Assembly (NCBI RefSeq): GCF_009831115.1
Contig: NZ_WUUK01000004.1
Location: 124,001-188,000 of the forward strand
Origin: Salinicoccus hispanicus
GTDB taxonomy: Bacteria; Bacillota; Bacilli; Staphylococcales; Salinicoccaceae
DNA length: 64,000 nucleotides
Reading direction: 5' to 3'
The notes beneath the pieces were generated by a model. The model did not search any database. It worked only from the letters and a program-made list of their open reading frames with translations, and was not told the DNA's origin. Below, piece after piece: positions 17,551-25,792 of the stretch (positions are counted from its first letter, which is position 1; each line of letters opens with the position of its first letter). The position numbers and the translations under genes were made by a program.

Positions 17551-18339
17551 ATGGAGTACAGAATTGGATTCATCGGTGCAGGTAAAATGGTCAATCATAT
17601 CGTCAATGGACTGCTTAAGGATTCCGGTATGCAGCATAATATCCTTGTTACAGGCAGAAACCTGGCCAAGCTTGAGAAATTCAAAGCAGACAAAGCCGTG
17701 GAAGTGAGTACGGACTATGGTAGACTGTCTGAATGCGACATCATTATCAACGGTGTCAGCTCCGACCAGATACTGGGCGTATTCAGTGAAGTCAAAGAAC
17801 ATACAAGAAAAGATGCGGTTCATATTTCCATTGCAGCGGGTGTCACCATTTCCGAGATGGAGACGATATTGCCGGATAGAAAAATCATTCGCAACATGCC
17901 CAACATTGCAGTGTCGGTACAGGAAGGTGTAATGGTCATGTCCGCTAATAAGCACCTGGCAGAAGCAGACCGGCAGTTGACGGATGATATATTCAGTAAA
18001 GTGGGAACGGTAGCCTGGGTAGAGGAATCATTGATGAAATATACCCCTGCACTCACAGGTTCTTCGCCAACCTATGGCTTCCTCATGATTGAAGCTATGG
18101 CAGATCAGGCAGTCAGCGTTGGTTTTCCGCGTCAACAGGCCTATATGCTTGCTGCTCAGGCGATTATAGGTGCCGCGAAACTTGTATTGGAGACAGAAGC
18201 GCACCCTGGGGTCCTGAAAGATCAGATTACAACTTCAGGAGGGTCTACAATACAAGGTGTCATGGAACTTGAGAATCAAGGTTTCAGAAACAGTGTCATT
18301 CAGGCAATGAAAGCTATAAATAATGCAAATGGAAAATAG
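17551..18339 (+). CDS. proC: Pyrroline-5-carboxylate reductase
   Basis: The 262-residue cytosolic enzyme makes proline from pyrroline-5-carboxylate using NAD(P)H. The N-terminal Rossmann motif is IGFIGAGKMVNHIV. Further family motifs are SIAAGVTI, RNMPNIAVSVQEG, the ALTGSSPTYGFLMIEAMADQ region and the C-terminal ITTSGGSTIQGV. GAGGAGG precedes the ATG. Proline is also an osmoprotectant, which fits a halotolerant host. It is a single gene with its own terminator. Confidence 0.95.
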   Translation: MEYRIGFIGAGKMVNHIVNGLLKDSGMQHNILVTGRNLAKLEKFKADKAVEVSTDYGRLSECDIIINGVSSDQILGVFSEVKEHTRKDAVHISIAAGVTISEMETILPDRKIIRNMPNIAVSVQEGVMVMSANKHLAEADRQLTDDIFSKVGTVAWVEESLMKYTPALTGSSPTYGFLMIEAMADQAVSVGFPRQQAYMLAAQAIIGAAKLVLETEAHPGVLKDQITTSGGSTIQGVMELENQGFRNSVIQAMKAINNANGK

Positions 18340-18365
18340 CAGAACTTCGGTTCTGCTATTTTTAT
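18333..18365 (+). terminator. Terminator of proC with a UUCG loop
   Basis: A 13-bp stem is closed by a stable TTCG tetraloop and followed by T-rich sequence. The proC stop codon lies within the stem. Confidence 0.88.
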
Positions 18366-18582
18366 GTTTTCTTCTAAAAGATGTCATTTACTTTTTCAAT
18401 TCATATTATTATAATATGTTATTAACTGCTGAGTCGTTATGATTTAATATAGGGACAAGAATTTTAAGGATGCATATTTCTGCTGTTCTTCAGAAAGTAG
18501 TTGATATGACGTAGCGGTATGGACAATCAGTATGAAAAATTGGTTTGCATATAAAAGATATGATTGGAAAAGAGGGATCAAG

Positions 18583-18852
18583 ATGAATAAAAAAGTGAAT
18601 GTTGTAGTATGGGAGAAACAAGATTGCCCGTATTGTGAAGAAGTAAAGCGTTATTTGACAGACAATGGCTTCGAATATCGGACTGTGGATATATCACGGC
18701 ATGAGGCGTTAAGAGAAGTGCTCCTGATCAAATATGGTGTGGACGATGTACCGGTTGTTGAGATCGGCTTTGGTAACAGATTTGATGCTGTTACAGAAAT
18801 GGGCATACCCAAGCTGGAGAAAACAATCAGACACTATAGGATGTCCAACTAG
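18583..18852 (+). CDS. Glutaredoxin/NrdH-like thiol protein
   Basis: The 89-residue protein has the redox motif CPYC (about residues 13-16) followed by EEVKRYLTDNGFEYRTVDI, and DDVPVVEIG carries the cis-Pro region of the thioredoxin fold. It lacks a signal peptide and would act in the cytosol, reducing disulfides or serving ribonucleotide reductase. The ATG at 18583 has AGAGGGA upstream; the frame is open 17 codons earlier. Confidence 0.8.
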   Translation: MNKKVNVVVWEKQDCPYCEEVKRYLTDNGFEYRTVDISRHEALREVLLIKYGVDDVPVVEIGFGNRFDAVTEMGIPKLEKTIRHYRMSN

Positions 18853-18904
18853 CATATTATCCATCGACTTTTATAGTGCCCGATGGAAATCGGAAAGACT
18901 ATAC

Positions 18905-18941
18905 AAAAAAACGACTGTCCCTCTTTTGAGCAGACAGTCGT
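18905..18941 (-). terminator. Terminator of the metI-metC operon
   Basis: A 9-bp stem (18911-18919 / 18933-18941) is followed on the minus strand by a run of T. It starts a few bases beyond the metC stop. Confidence 0.8.
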
Positions 18942-18946
18942 AAAAC

Positions 18947-20074
18947 CTACATATTTTTTAAAGCCTGACCAAAATCAGTTATCAGGTCTTCAATATCTTC
19001 AATGCCGACAGAAAGCCTGAACAGACCATCTGTAATTCCTTTTTCCACGCGTTCATCTTCAGGCAGGTCTTTATGGCTTGAAGTTTTAGGGTGGGAAAGG
19101 ATGGACTCCACCCCTCCCAGACTGACAGATATGAGGGGTATGTTGAGCTGATCGGCAAAACTTTGGGCTTTATCCTCATTTTCAAGTCTGAAACTGATGA
19201 CAGCGCCAGCGTGATTGGCCTGGGACATATGGACGCTGTCTTCTGCAGGATAGTAGACTTGTGCGATACTCTGATGGTCTTTTAGAAAATCGTATATCTT
19301 CTCTGTGTTTTCAGTAGACTGTTTCCATCGCAGGGTCAATGTTTTGAGATGCTGATTCAGCATCCAGCAGTCATATGTACCAAGACCCAGGCCCATAGCG
19401 ACCTGAAGCTCCTGAAGCTGTTCACTGATTGATGCATCATTCACAACTACTGCGCCTGCAATCAAATCGCTATGCCCACTTAGAAACTTGGTGGCACTGT
19501 GTACAGCCATATCTGCTCCAAGCAAGAGTGGATTTTGACCAAGTGGTGTCATGAATGTATTGTCAACAATCACTTTAATCCCTCTGGGTCCAGCTATTTC
19601 TGCTATGCCCCTTATATCGGTTACCTGCAATGTTGGATTTGAAGGTGTTTCCATATAAATGGCTTTCGTATCATCAGTAATGGCGTCTGTAACGTTGGAA
19701 ATATTGCTCTGATCTACAGAGGTGAAGTGTAATCCAAAGCGTTTCAGCACCGTTTTCACCAACTGGTATGTACCACCGTACATATCATCCGGCATTATGA
19801 TATGGTCACCAGGAGAGAAGGTCATGAGCGCAGCACTGATTGCAGACATGCCGGAATTGAAGGCGAACGCAAACTTGCCGTGCTCCAGTCTGGCAAGCTT
19901 TTCTTCGAGTTTTTCCCTGTTCGGATTCGCATGGCGGACGTACAGGTACCCTTCTTCCGAGTCGAGGCTCGGACGGAGGAATGCGGTCGAATAGTACAAT
20001 GGCTGATTGGCGGTCTGGTAATCCACTCCGCGCTTGCTATCTATTATCATATCGGTCTCTTTTGAATAATCCAT
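18947..20074 (-). CDS. metC: Cystathionine beta-lyase
   Basis: The 375-residue PLP enzyme of the Cys/Met metabolism family cleaves cystathionine to homocysteine, ammonia and pyruvate. The PLP lysine lies in VHSATKFLSGHSD, and YVRHANPNREKLE and TPLGQNPLLLGAD are family segments. The order metI-metC matches B. subtilis and S. aureus. The ATG at 20074 starts one base after the metI stop and has AAAGGGG upstream, indicating coupled translation. Members of this family also act as gamma-lyases, so the exact bond cleaved is inferred from context. Confidence 0.9.
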   Translation of the reverse strand: MDYSKETDMIIDSKRGVDYQTANQPLYYSTAFLRPSLDSEEGYLYVRHANPNREKLEEKLARLEHGKFAFAFNSGMSAISAALMTFSPGDHIIMPDDMYGGTYQLVKTVLKRFGLHFTSVDQSNISNVTDAITDDTKAIYMETPSNPTLQVTDIRGIAEIAGPRGIKVIVDNTFMTPLGQNPLLLGADMAVHSATKFLSGHSDLIAGAVVVNDASISEQLQELQVAMGLGLGTYDCWMLNQHLKTLTLRWKQSTENTEKIYDFLKDHQSIAQVYYPAEDSVHMSQANHAGAVISFRLENEDKAQSFADQLNIPLISVSLGGVESILSHPKTSSHKDLPEDERVEKGITDGLFRLSVGIEDIEDLITDFGQALKNM

Positions 20075-20075
20075 C

Positions 20076-21170
20076 TTATGCCCCTTTCTTTGCTTTGGCA
20101 AGCGCCTGTATGAGGTCTTCCCTGATATCATCAATATTCTCCACACCTACGGATAGTCTGATCAGCTGCTCATCTATACCACGCTTGATTCTTTCTTCAT
20201 CCGGCATGTCGGCATGTGTTTGCGTAAAGGGAAAAGTGATGAAAGTTTCAGTACCTCCCAGGCTTTCTGCGAAAGTACAGACTTTTATATTCTCTAGGAA
20301 TGCGCCCACGTCGTATTCCTCTCCAAGTCTTAGACTCATCATTCCAGTACGTCCGGAATACAGCACCTCATCAATTGCAGCATGGTCAGAAAAATACTCG
20401 GAGAGTGCCTGTGCATTTTCAGTCGATCGTTCCATTCTCAAATGCAGTGTTTTCAATCCTCTCAGTAGCAGATACCCATCAAAAGGCGAAAGGGTCGCAC
20501 CAATCATGTTATGGTGCATCGACAGTGTATTGCCAAGTGCTTCATCCTGTACTGTCACAACACCAGCAAGAACATCATTATGGCCCCCAATATACTTTGT
20601 GGCCGAGTGGAGTACGATATCGGCACCTTCTACAAGGGGTTTGTAGTAGAAGGGTGTCAGGAAGGTATTATCAATGATTGTCATAATGTCATGTTCCTTG
20701 GCCAGCCTATAGATTGGTGCAAGGGCGACTTCAATCATTGATGGATTTGTAATCGGTTCAATGAAGAAAGCCTTTGTGGCACTATGGATATGCTTTTTAA
20801 CCTCTTCAATTTCATCAAAATCCACGTATATGAACTTGATACCATATTGTTCTTCATAGAACTCGAAAATCCTGAATGTACCCCCGTAGAGATCAAAGCT
20901 GACAAGGACTTCATCCCCAGGTTTGAAAAGATTGCAGACAAGCTGTATTGCTGCCATGCCGCTTGATGTAGCAAAAGCATGACTGCCCTGTTCCAAATCC
21001 GCAAAAGCCTCTTCAAAATGTGATCTTGTCGGGTTCTTGGTTCTTGTATAGTCAAATCCGGTCGACATGCCAAGCTTCTCATGCTTATAGGCGCTCGCCG
21101 TATAGATCGGACTTGTTGTCGCTCCCGTAACATCTTTAGTCATTCCAATTTGTGCGAGTTTCGTTTCCAT
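20076..21170 (-). CDS. metI: Cystathionine gamma-synthase / O-acetylhomoserine (thiol)-lyase
   Basis: The 364-residue PLP enzyme condenses an acylated homoserine with cysteine to form cystathionine. It starts METKLAQIGMTKDVTGATT, with YTRTKNPTRSHFEEA, DLYGGTFR and the PLP lysine in LHSATKYIGGHND. AATAGGAGGA sets the ATG at 21170. It is the first gene of metIC. The ~100-nt leader carries a terminator-like hairpin but no SAM riboswitch consensus, unlike the metY-metA operon in this window. Confidence 0.92.
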   Translation of the reverse strand: METKLAQIGMTKDVTGATTSPIYTASAYKHEKLGMSTGFDYTRTKNPTRSHFEEAFADLEQGSHAFATSSGMAAIQLVCNLFKPGDEVLVSFDLYGGTFRIFEFYEEQYGIKFIYVDFDEIEEVKKHIHSATKAFFIEPITNPSMIEVALAPIYRLAKEHDIMTIIDNTFLTPFYYKPLVEGADIVLHSATKYIGGHNDVLAGVVTVQDEALGNTLSMHHNMIGATLSPFDGYLLLRGLKTLHLRMERSTENAQALSEYFSDHAAIDEVLYSGRTGMMSLRLGEEYDVGAFLENIKVCTFAESLGGTETFITFPFTQTHADMPDEERIKRGIDEQLIRLSVGVENIDDIREDLIQALAKAKKGA

Positions 21171-21190
21171 AGTGTTCCTCCTATTATATA

Positions 21191-21242
21191 AATAAAAGCT
21201 TTCATCCATCCGCAGAATTCGTCTGCCGGAAGAACGAAAGCC
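21191..21242 (-). promoter_or_regulatory. Terminator-like hairpin in the metI leader
   Basis: On the minus strand, GCTTTC (21241-21236) pairs with GAAAGC (21203-21198). The enclosed segment folds on TCC/GGA and GCAGA/TCTGC, and TTTTATTT follows. The structure ends about 10 bp before the metI ribosome site, so it could act as an attenuator. The controlling ligand or factor is not identifiable. Confidence 0.55.
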
Positions 21243-21273
21243 AAACTCATCACATGCCACATCTCGTGGATGT

Positions 21274-21303
21274 ATTATAGCTTACATCTCATCCATTATG
21301 TAA
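21274..21303 (-). promoter_or_regulatory. Putative promoter of metIC
   Basis: TTACAT (21303-21298) and TATAAT (21279-21274) on the minus strand are 18 bp apart. Transcription would begin near 21267. Confidence 0.6.
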
Positions 21304-21304
21304 T

Positions 21305-21728
21305 ATTATGTTTCTGTAATGAGGGCAGACATCAGATTTAATGGCTGCTCTTGGGTTATCCTGACCTTCACTTAAATATATAGGCAGGAAAATCAATTAT
21401 CAGTATCCACACTAAATTATTTATTTAGATAAATATACAAATTTATTGCATCAAAGTCAATCTATTGTCTGATACTTGAAAATAGTAGGAATACATCATG
21501 AAGCAAGTATAACCATGCCGGTACGAACGATGATTATGGTTTGATATACAATATTTATTTCACTATATTGGCATTACGATAAAATTGTATTCAATAATGT
21601 GATAATAACTATAAATAAGCCTGTTATAAGACGTTATATAAATAGTATAACGCATATAGCACTAGTGGTATATTGGCGTTGTGAAATAAAAATATCAGGA
21701 TTCCTCCAATGCCATGGACAGCTATGAA
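21305..21728. other. AT-rich intergenic region between metI and the MerR-like gene
   Basis: About 420 bp without a supportable gene on either strand. It contains the perfect inverted repeat CGTTATA-N7-TATAACG at 21632-21652. Otherwise I see only AT-rich sequence and no RNA gene. Confidence 0.6.
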
Positions 21729-21747
21729 TATAATGTTATAATAATGG

Positions 21748-21759
21748 TAACTATAGTTA
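21748..21759. promoter_or_regulatory. Palindromic operator candidate before the MerR-like gene
   Basis: TAACTATAGTTA is a perfect 12-bp palindrome between two TATAAT boxes (21729-21734, 21737-21742) and the ribosome site. It is a candidate autoregulatory site. Confidence 0.45.
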
Positions 21760-21776
21760 TGGGAGAAGGATCAATT

Positions 21777-22541
21777 ATGAAGGAAATGAACCAGACAGTG
21801 TATTATACAACGGCTCAGATGAAAGATAAGGTCGAACTATCGGACCAGAATGTTCGTAAATATGTAAGGCTGCTGGAAGACAGGGACTACGAAGTGGCTA
21901 AAGATGAACATAATAGAAGGCTCTTTTCACAAGGAGACGTAGCTGTGATGAAGGAATTCATCAGGCTTGCAAAACAGCCCGGATATACACTGGAAACAGC
22001 AGCCGATGAAATCATAGAAAAAGTGCCTGATATTGTTACAGAGAAGTCACAGAACATTCCCGCAAGCGTTACTAATAACGATATCAACCACATGCTTGGT
22101 GTTGTTATGGATAAACTGGAAACAATGCAGCAGGAAAACAGGGAACTCAAGGATAATGTACATAGACTGGTCGAGAAACTTGACGAGTATGGAAAGTATT
22201 CACAGACGCTTTCTCTACAGTATAGTGGCAGTAGCGATGAGGAGCAGCCTGCAGATGCCATCTCTTCTAAAGACTCCACGGATGACCTTTATGAAGATGC
22301 AGCATACGAAGAACCGAAACCAGCAGATATCAGGGACGAAGAGGAAATTGGAGAAGAAACTGCGGCAAGCGACTTTGGTACTCAATCGGATGAAGCATCA
22401 TCCAATATTGATATGAACAGCTATGCCGATACGGAAAATGATCAGAAGGAAGAAGAACCACAGACTGAAGAACCAGCCAACCAGAGTACGGAAGAAAAAG
22501 GTGGATACTTCAGCAAGCTGTTCAGTATGTTCAAGAAATAG
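21777..22541 (+). CDS. MerR-type HTH protein with coiled coil and amphipathic C-terminus
   Basis: The 254-residue protein begins with a MerR-like DNA-binding domain (residues 8-75: YYTTAQMKDKVELSDQNVRKYVRLLED). A predicted coiled coil follows around residues 100-145 (LETMQQENRELKDNVHRLVEK), then a long acidic, low-complexity region. It ends in the basic amphipathic tail GGYFSKLFSMFKK. The layout resembles DUF3967-type and RacA-like proteins, which combine an HTH with a coiled coil; a membrane-tethered DNA-binding role is inference. AGAAGGA six bases upstream sets the ATG at 21777. Confidence 0.75.
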   Translation: MKEMNQTVYYTTAQMKDKVELSDQNVRKYVRLLEDRDYEVAKDEHNRRLFSQGDVAVMKEFIRLAKQPGYTLETAADEIIEKVPDIVTEKSQNIPASVTNNDINHMLGVVMDKLETMQQENRELKDNVHRLVEKLDEYGKYSQTLSLQYSGSSDEEQPADAISSKDSTDDLYEDAAYEEPKPADIRDEEEIGEETAASDFGTQSDEASSNIDMNSYADTENDQKEEEPQTEEPANQSTEEKGGYFSKLFSMFKK

Positions 22542-22570
22542 GGTCATTTTTATAGGAGTGGAGTTTTAAT

Positions 22571-23395
22571 ATGCCAAAAGTAATATGGATTACAGGTGCA
22601 TCAAGTGGGTTCGGCATGGCAGTGGCCATGAAACTATTGAAAGAGACTGAGCATATCATCTGTGTGAGTGCCAGAAGGGCCCACCTGCTCGATGTTCTTG
22701 TCAGACAGGGAGCGCATGCTTACCCTGTTGATGTTACAAGAAGTGATCAGCTGGCAGAGGCATGCCATTCCATACAGGATGATTTCGGTACAATTGATGC
22801 AGTACTTGTGAATGCTGGTTTTGGTTTGTACGGTACTATTGAGGAAGTGCCGGAAGACGCTGTCAGACGCCAGTTTGAAGTCAATGTTTTCGGTGCAGTG
22901 GAGACGATGCGTAACGTGTTGTTGCCTATGCGTAAGCAGGGGGCAGGGCGCATCGTAGTGACCAGCTCTTCAGCGGCACACGTTTCAAGTGCCGGTATGG
23001 GATACTATGCTGCAACAAAACACAGTATCAGAGCAATTGGTACAGCTTTAAGGCAAGAGGTGCAGGACTTGGGGATTGAAGTGGTCATGGTGGAACCGGG
23101 CATCGTCAAAACATCTTTTGGCCAGGTTGCTCTGGATGAAAACTACATGGCGGTCGAAGGATCGGATTATCATGGACAGATGGAACAAGTGAAAGCGTTC
23201 ATGCTGAGTGCTTTCACTCGGGCGCCTGGTGTTGAGCGGACAAGAGACATGATGGTGAGGGCTTTGCTCGATCAGCGTGTAAAACCGGTCTATCGTACAA
23301 CTCCAGGTTCTCTTGCTTTAAATTTTGCGAGCAAAGTCTTTCCACCGGCATTGTATGATGCAGTTGTAAAACAAGCAATCAGAAGAATACGCTAG
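22571..23395 (+). CDS. Short-chain dehydrogenase/reductase
   Basis: The 274-residue classical SDR has the NAD(P)-binding motif TGASSGFG (residues 9-16), the structural NAGFG motif (81-85), and the catalytic Ser near 133 with Y146 and K150 in YYAATK. The Arg pair at 35-36 suggests NADP(H). The C-terminal part resembles YqjQ/DltE-type SDRs with an alpha-helical cap. It starts 29 bp after the MerR-like gene and may be cotranscribed. The substrate is unknown. Confidence 0.88.
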   Translation: MPKVIWITGASSGFGMAVAMKLLKETEHIICVSARRAHLLDVLVRQGAHAYPVDVTRSDQLAEACHSIQDDFGTIDAVLVNAGFGLYGTIEEVPEDAVRRQFEVNVFGAVETMRNVLLPMRKQGAGRIVVTSSSAAHVSSAGMGYYAATKHSIRAIGTALRQEVQDLGIEVVMVEPGIVKTSFGQVALDENYMAVEGSDYHGQMEQVKAFMLSAFTRAPGVERTRDMMVRALLDQRVKPVYRTTPGSLALNFASKVFPPALYDAVVKQAIRRIR

Positions 23396-23494
23396 GACGC
23401 TTCAAAAATTCCTGGAAGCACCAGGCTTTCATCAAATTGAAATACATGTCATCATTATAGATATCATCAAATTTATTTGAATGGGAATGATAGC

Positions 23495-24118
23495 ATGTTT
23501 GAAACTTTTACCCTTGGCGGTCTTGCCATCCCTTCGATCTATATGGCAATTCTGCTATCGCTGGTTGTCACCTATCTGATGCTATGGGATTCAGAGGAAA
23601 AGAGGACCCTGTTCAGTAGATGGGTCAATGCCCTCATAATTTTGTTTCTGATCTACAAGATTACATACCTCTTTTTCAATTGGAATGCATTCACTGACAA
23701 TCCTTTTGGGGTATTCTACTATGATGGAGGCGCTCAGGGACTCCTGATTGCTCTAATGGCAGCATTCCTGTATCTGTTCTACCAGTCGAAGGGCCTTTTC
23801 TATGTAGAGGCATATTGCATCTTTGCAGTTTCTTTCCTCACTTTCCAAGGTATTCTGGAATTCAGGACCCTTATGCAATGGCATTATATCGCTCTTGCAA
23901 TTATAACGCTTGCCGTACTTGTTTCAATCTACTTCATATGGCGCCGTTTCAGAGTAATATTTATTCTTTCCATAACGATATTTCTAATGCATCTAATTGC
24001 AAGGTTCTTCATATATAGTGGCCCTGAGTTTGTAGGCATAAGCATCATCCAGTGGTGGATTATATTGAGCCTGGTATATTCCGTACTTACAACCGTCAAG
24101 GATGCTGAGAGTGAATAG
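23495..24118 (+). CDS. Polytopic membrane protein, unknown function
   Basis: The 207-residue protein has six or seven predicted transmembrane segments. The starting region MFETFTLGGLAIPSIYMAIL and the FFNWNAFTDNPFGVFYYDGG stretch are loosely reminiscent of prolipoprotein diacylglyceryl transferase, but key residues are not clearly present. I do not assign a function. The ATG at 23495 has only a weak ribosome site (GGGAATG); a TTG six codons upstream is an alternative. Confidence 0.65.
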   Translation: MFETFTLGGLAIPSIYMAILLSLVVTYLMLWDSEEKRTLFSRWVNALIILFLIYKITYLFFNWNAFTDNPFGVFYYDGGAQGLLIALMAAFLYLFYQSKGLFYVEAYCIFAVSFLTFQGILEFRTLMQWHYIALAIITLAVLVSIYFIWRRFRVIFILSITIFLMHLIARFFIYSGPEFVGISIIQWWIILSLVYSVLTTVKDAESE

Positions 24119-24127
24119 ATCAATTTG

Positions 24128-24156
24128 AAGGCCCCGGTTCATTGAACCGGGGCCTT
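24128..24156. terminator. GC-rich hairpin between convergent genes
   Basis: A stem of about 13 bp with an ATT loop lies after the membrane protein gene and before the cstB stop. T-runs are short, so efficiency is uncertain. Confidence 0.65.
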
Positions 24157-24195
24157 TGTCATGCTTGATGAAATTTCACTGTTGCTGGGAATCAG

Positions 24196-25557
24196 TCAGT
24201 TTATCGCTTTTTTAATACCGATATAGCCTTTTTCAACATTGACGGCATTTTCATATCCACGGGCTTTAAGTACACTCAGAGCAATTGCTGAACGCACTCC
24301 GGATTGGCAGTGAACATAGATTGTGTCGTCTTTGCTGAAAGGCAGGTCTTTTTCGTCGAGATGACCGAAATGTATATGGTATGAATTATCGAGATGACCT
24401 GATTTGTATTCGGAAGTAGAGCGTACGTCCAGGATTATTTTATTTTCATGATTCTGTACAAGTAATTCAGGTGAAAGATTTTCATAAGTGTCATCATAGT
24501 ATCTATCTGCATCTTCTATAGGCACAATCAGCTGCAGATTATCGAACCCTATGGAGGCCAGGTCTTCCTGTAGTGTCTTACCATCTCCAGGATTGGCGAT
24601 TACAGTCATCGGCGCATCATAGTCGATGTACCATCCGGCAAATTGAAGAAACTTGCTGCTGTATGGCACGTTTATGGAACCTTTTCTGAAGCCTTTTCTG
24701 AAATCTTCCTTGTTTCTCAGGTCGAATATCTGGCCTGAAATCACATCAGGAGAACCGACCTCAACTTCCTTCAACTTAAATTCAGATAATCCGTCCCTGT
24801 TGATTCTTTTCATCTGGGAGAAGTAGCTTGGCGGCTCTGGCTGATCGCTGGTCAGTTCCTGAATGAAAGCTTCTTTGTCCTCATATTTGAACACCCAGTT
24901 ATTTTTTCGTTCATATCCCAGTGTTGAAAGTGGTACTGCGCCAAGGGACTTGCCGCATGCACTACCTGCACCATGGCCTGGCCAGATCTGCATGAAACCT
25001 GGGTAGGCATGAAGTTTTTTCAGTGAATCGAACATGGCATCGGCGCCTTCTTCAGTCGCACCTTCCATACCTGCTGCCTCTTCGAGCAGATCCGGGCGAC
25101 CGATGTCACAAACAAACAGAAAATCTCCAGTAAACATCCCCATTGGTTCTTCGCTGCCGGCTCCACGATCTGTAAGGACGAATGAAACGCTCTCAGGGGT
25201 ATGGCCTGGTGTATGAACGACTTCCAATTCCACACTGCCTATTTTGATCTTGTCCCCGTCTTTCAGATACTCAGTTCCTTCAGGCATGTTGCTATACTTC
25301 CAGTTTTCATCACCTTCATCGGATACCATAATCTTGGCGTTGAAACGCCTGCCGGTATCCCTCAGACCAGATGCAAAATCTGCGTGGATGTGTGTTTCTG
25401 TTGCCAAGGTGATGGTGAATCCTTCTGACTCTGCAACTTGGGCATATTCATCAAGAACACGTTTAGGATCAATAATGATCGCTTCTTTCGTTTTCTGACA
25501 GGCGATCATATAGGAAGTTTGAGAGAGTTTCTGATCATAAAATTGTTTGAAAAACAT
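24196..25557 (-). CDS. cstB: CstB-like persulfide dioxygenase-rhodanese
   Basis: The 453-residue protein matches S. aureus CstB, which oxidises low-molecular-weight persulfides and forms thiosulfate. An N-terminal metallo-beta-lactamase-type non-heme iron domain shows THIHADF (H56, H58, D60), HTPGHTPES and PGHGAGSACGKS with C201. A degenerate rhodanese-like domain without an active Cys follows (about 260-350). The C-terminal rhodanese has active-site C417 in VHCQSGVRSA. CCAAGGAG precedes the ATG. In S. aureus it lies in cstA-cstB-sqr; here no cstA, cstR or sqr is adjacent. Confidence 0.93.
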   Translation of the reverse strand: MFFKQFYDQKLSQTSYMIACQKTKEAIIIDPKRVLDEYAQVAESEGFTITLATETHIHADFASGLRDTGRRFNAKIMVSDEGDENWKYSNMPEGTEYLKDGDKIKIGSVELEVVHTPGHTPESVSFVLTDRGAGSEEPMGMFTGDFLFVCDIGRPDLLEEAAGMEGATEEGADAMFDSLKKLHAYPGFMQIWPGHGAGSACGKSLGAVPLSTLGYERKNNWVFKYEDKEAFIQELTSDQPEPPSYFSQMKRINRDGLSEFKLKEVEVGSPDVISGQIFDLRNKEDFRKGFRKGSINVPYSSKFLQFAGWYIDYDAPMTVIANPGDGKTLQEDLASIGFDNLQLIVPIEDADRYYDDTYENLSPELLVQNHENKIILDVRSTSEYKSGHLDNSYHIHFGHLDEKDLPFSKDDTIYVHCQSGVRSAIALSVLKARGYENAVNVEKGYIGIKKAIN

Positions 25558-25763
25558 TCATGTCACTCCTTGGTTTGTATTTGGATAGGATGCTTTTCAG
25601 TGCAGTTGCAATTACGCCTCTGTTTCTTTGTGGAGGATCAAGTTCGCTGCATAGACATCCTCCCTATAAACATGGGCTACTTCCCAATCATAAACCGCCT
25701 GCTTTTCCCTTGCAACAATGAGCAGTATGAGGAATCTGGTTATATGATTTCTTCAATACGCGA

Positions 25764-25792
25764 AGAAGAGCGACTGTCAAAGTCGCTCTTCT
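25764..25792. terminator. Hairpin at the end of the ornithine carbamoyltransferase gene
   Basis: A 12-bp inverted repeat with a 5-nt loop overlaps the stop codon. T-runs are weak on both strands. Confidence 0.6.

Noticed and set aside
21171-21290. SAM riboswitch or T-box before metI
   Set aside because: None of the conserved S-box or T-box blocks is present; only a terminator-like hairpin is found.
21305-21728. Small genes or an RNA gene in the AT-rich gap
   Set aside because: No frame has a ribosome site and no conserved RNA motif could be recognised by eye.
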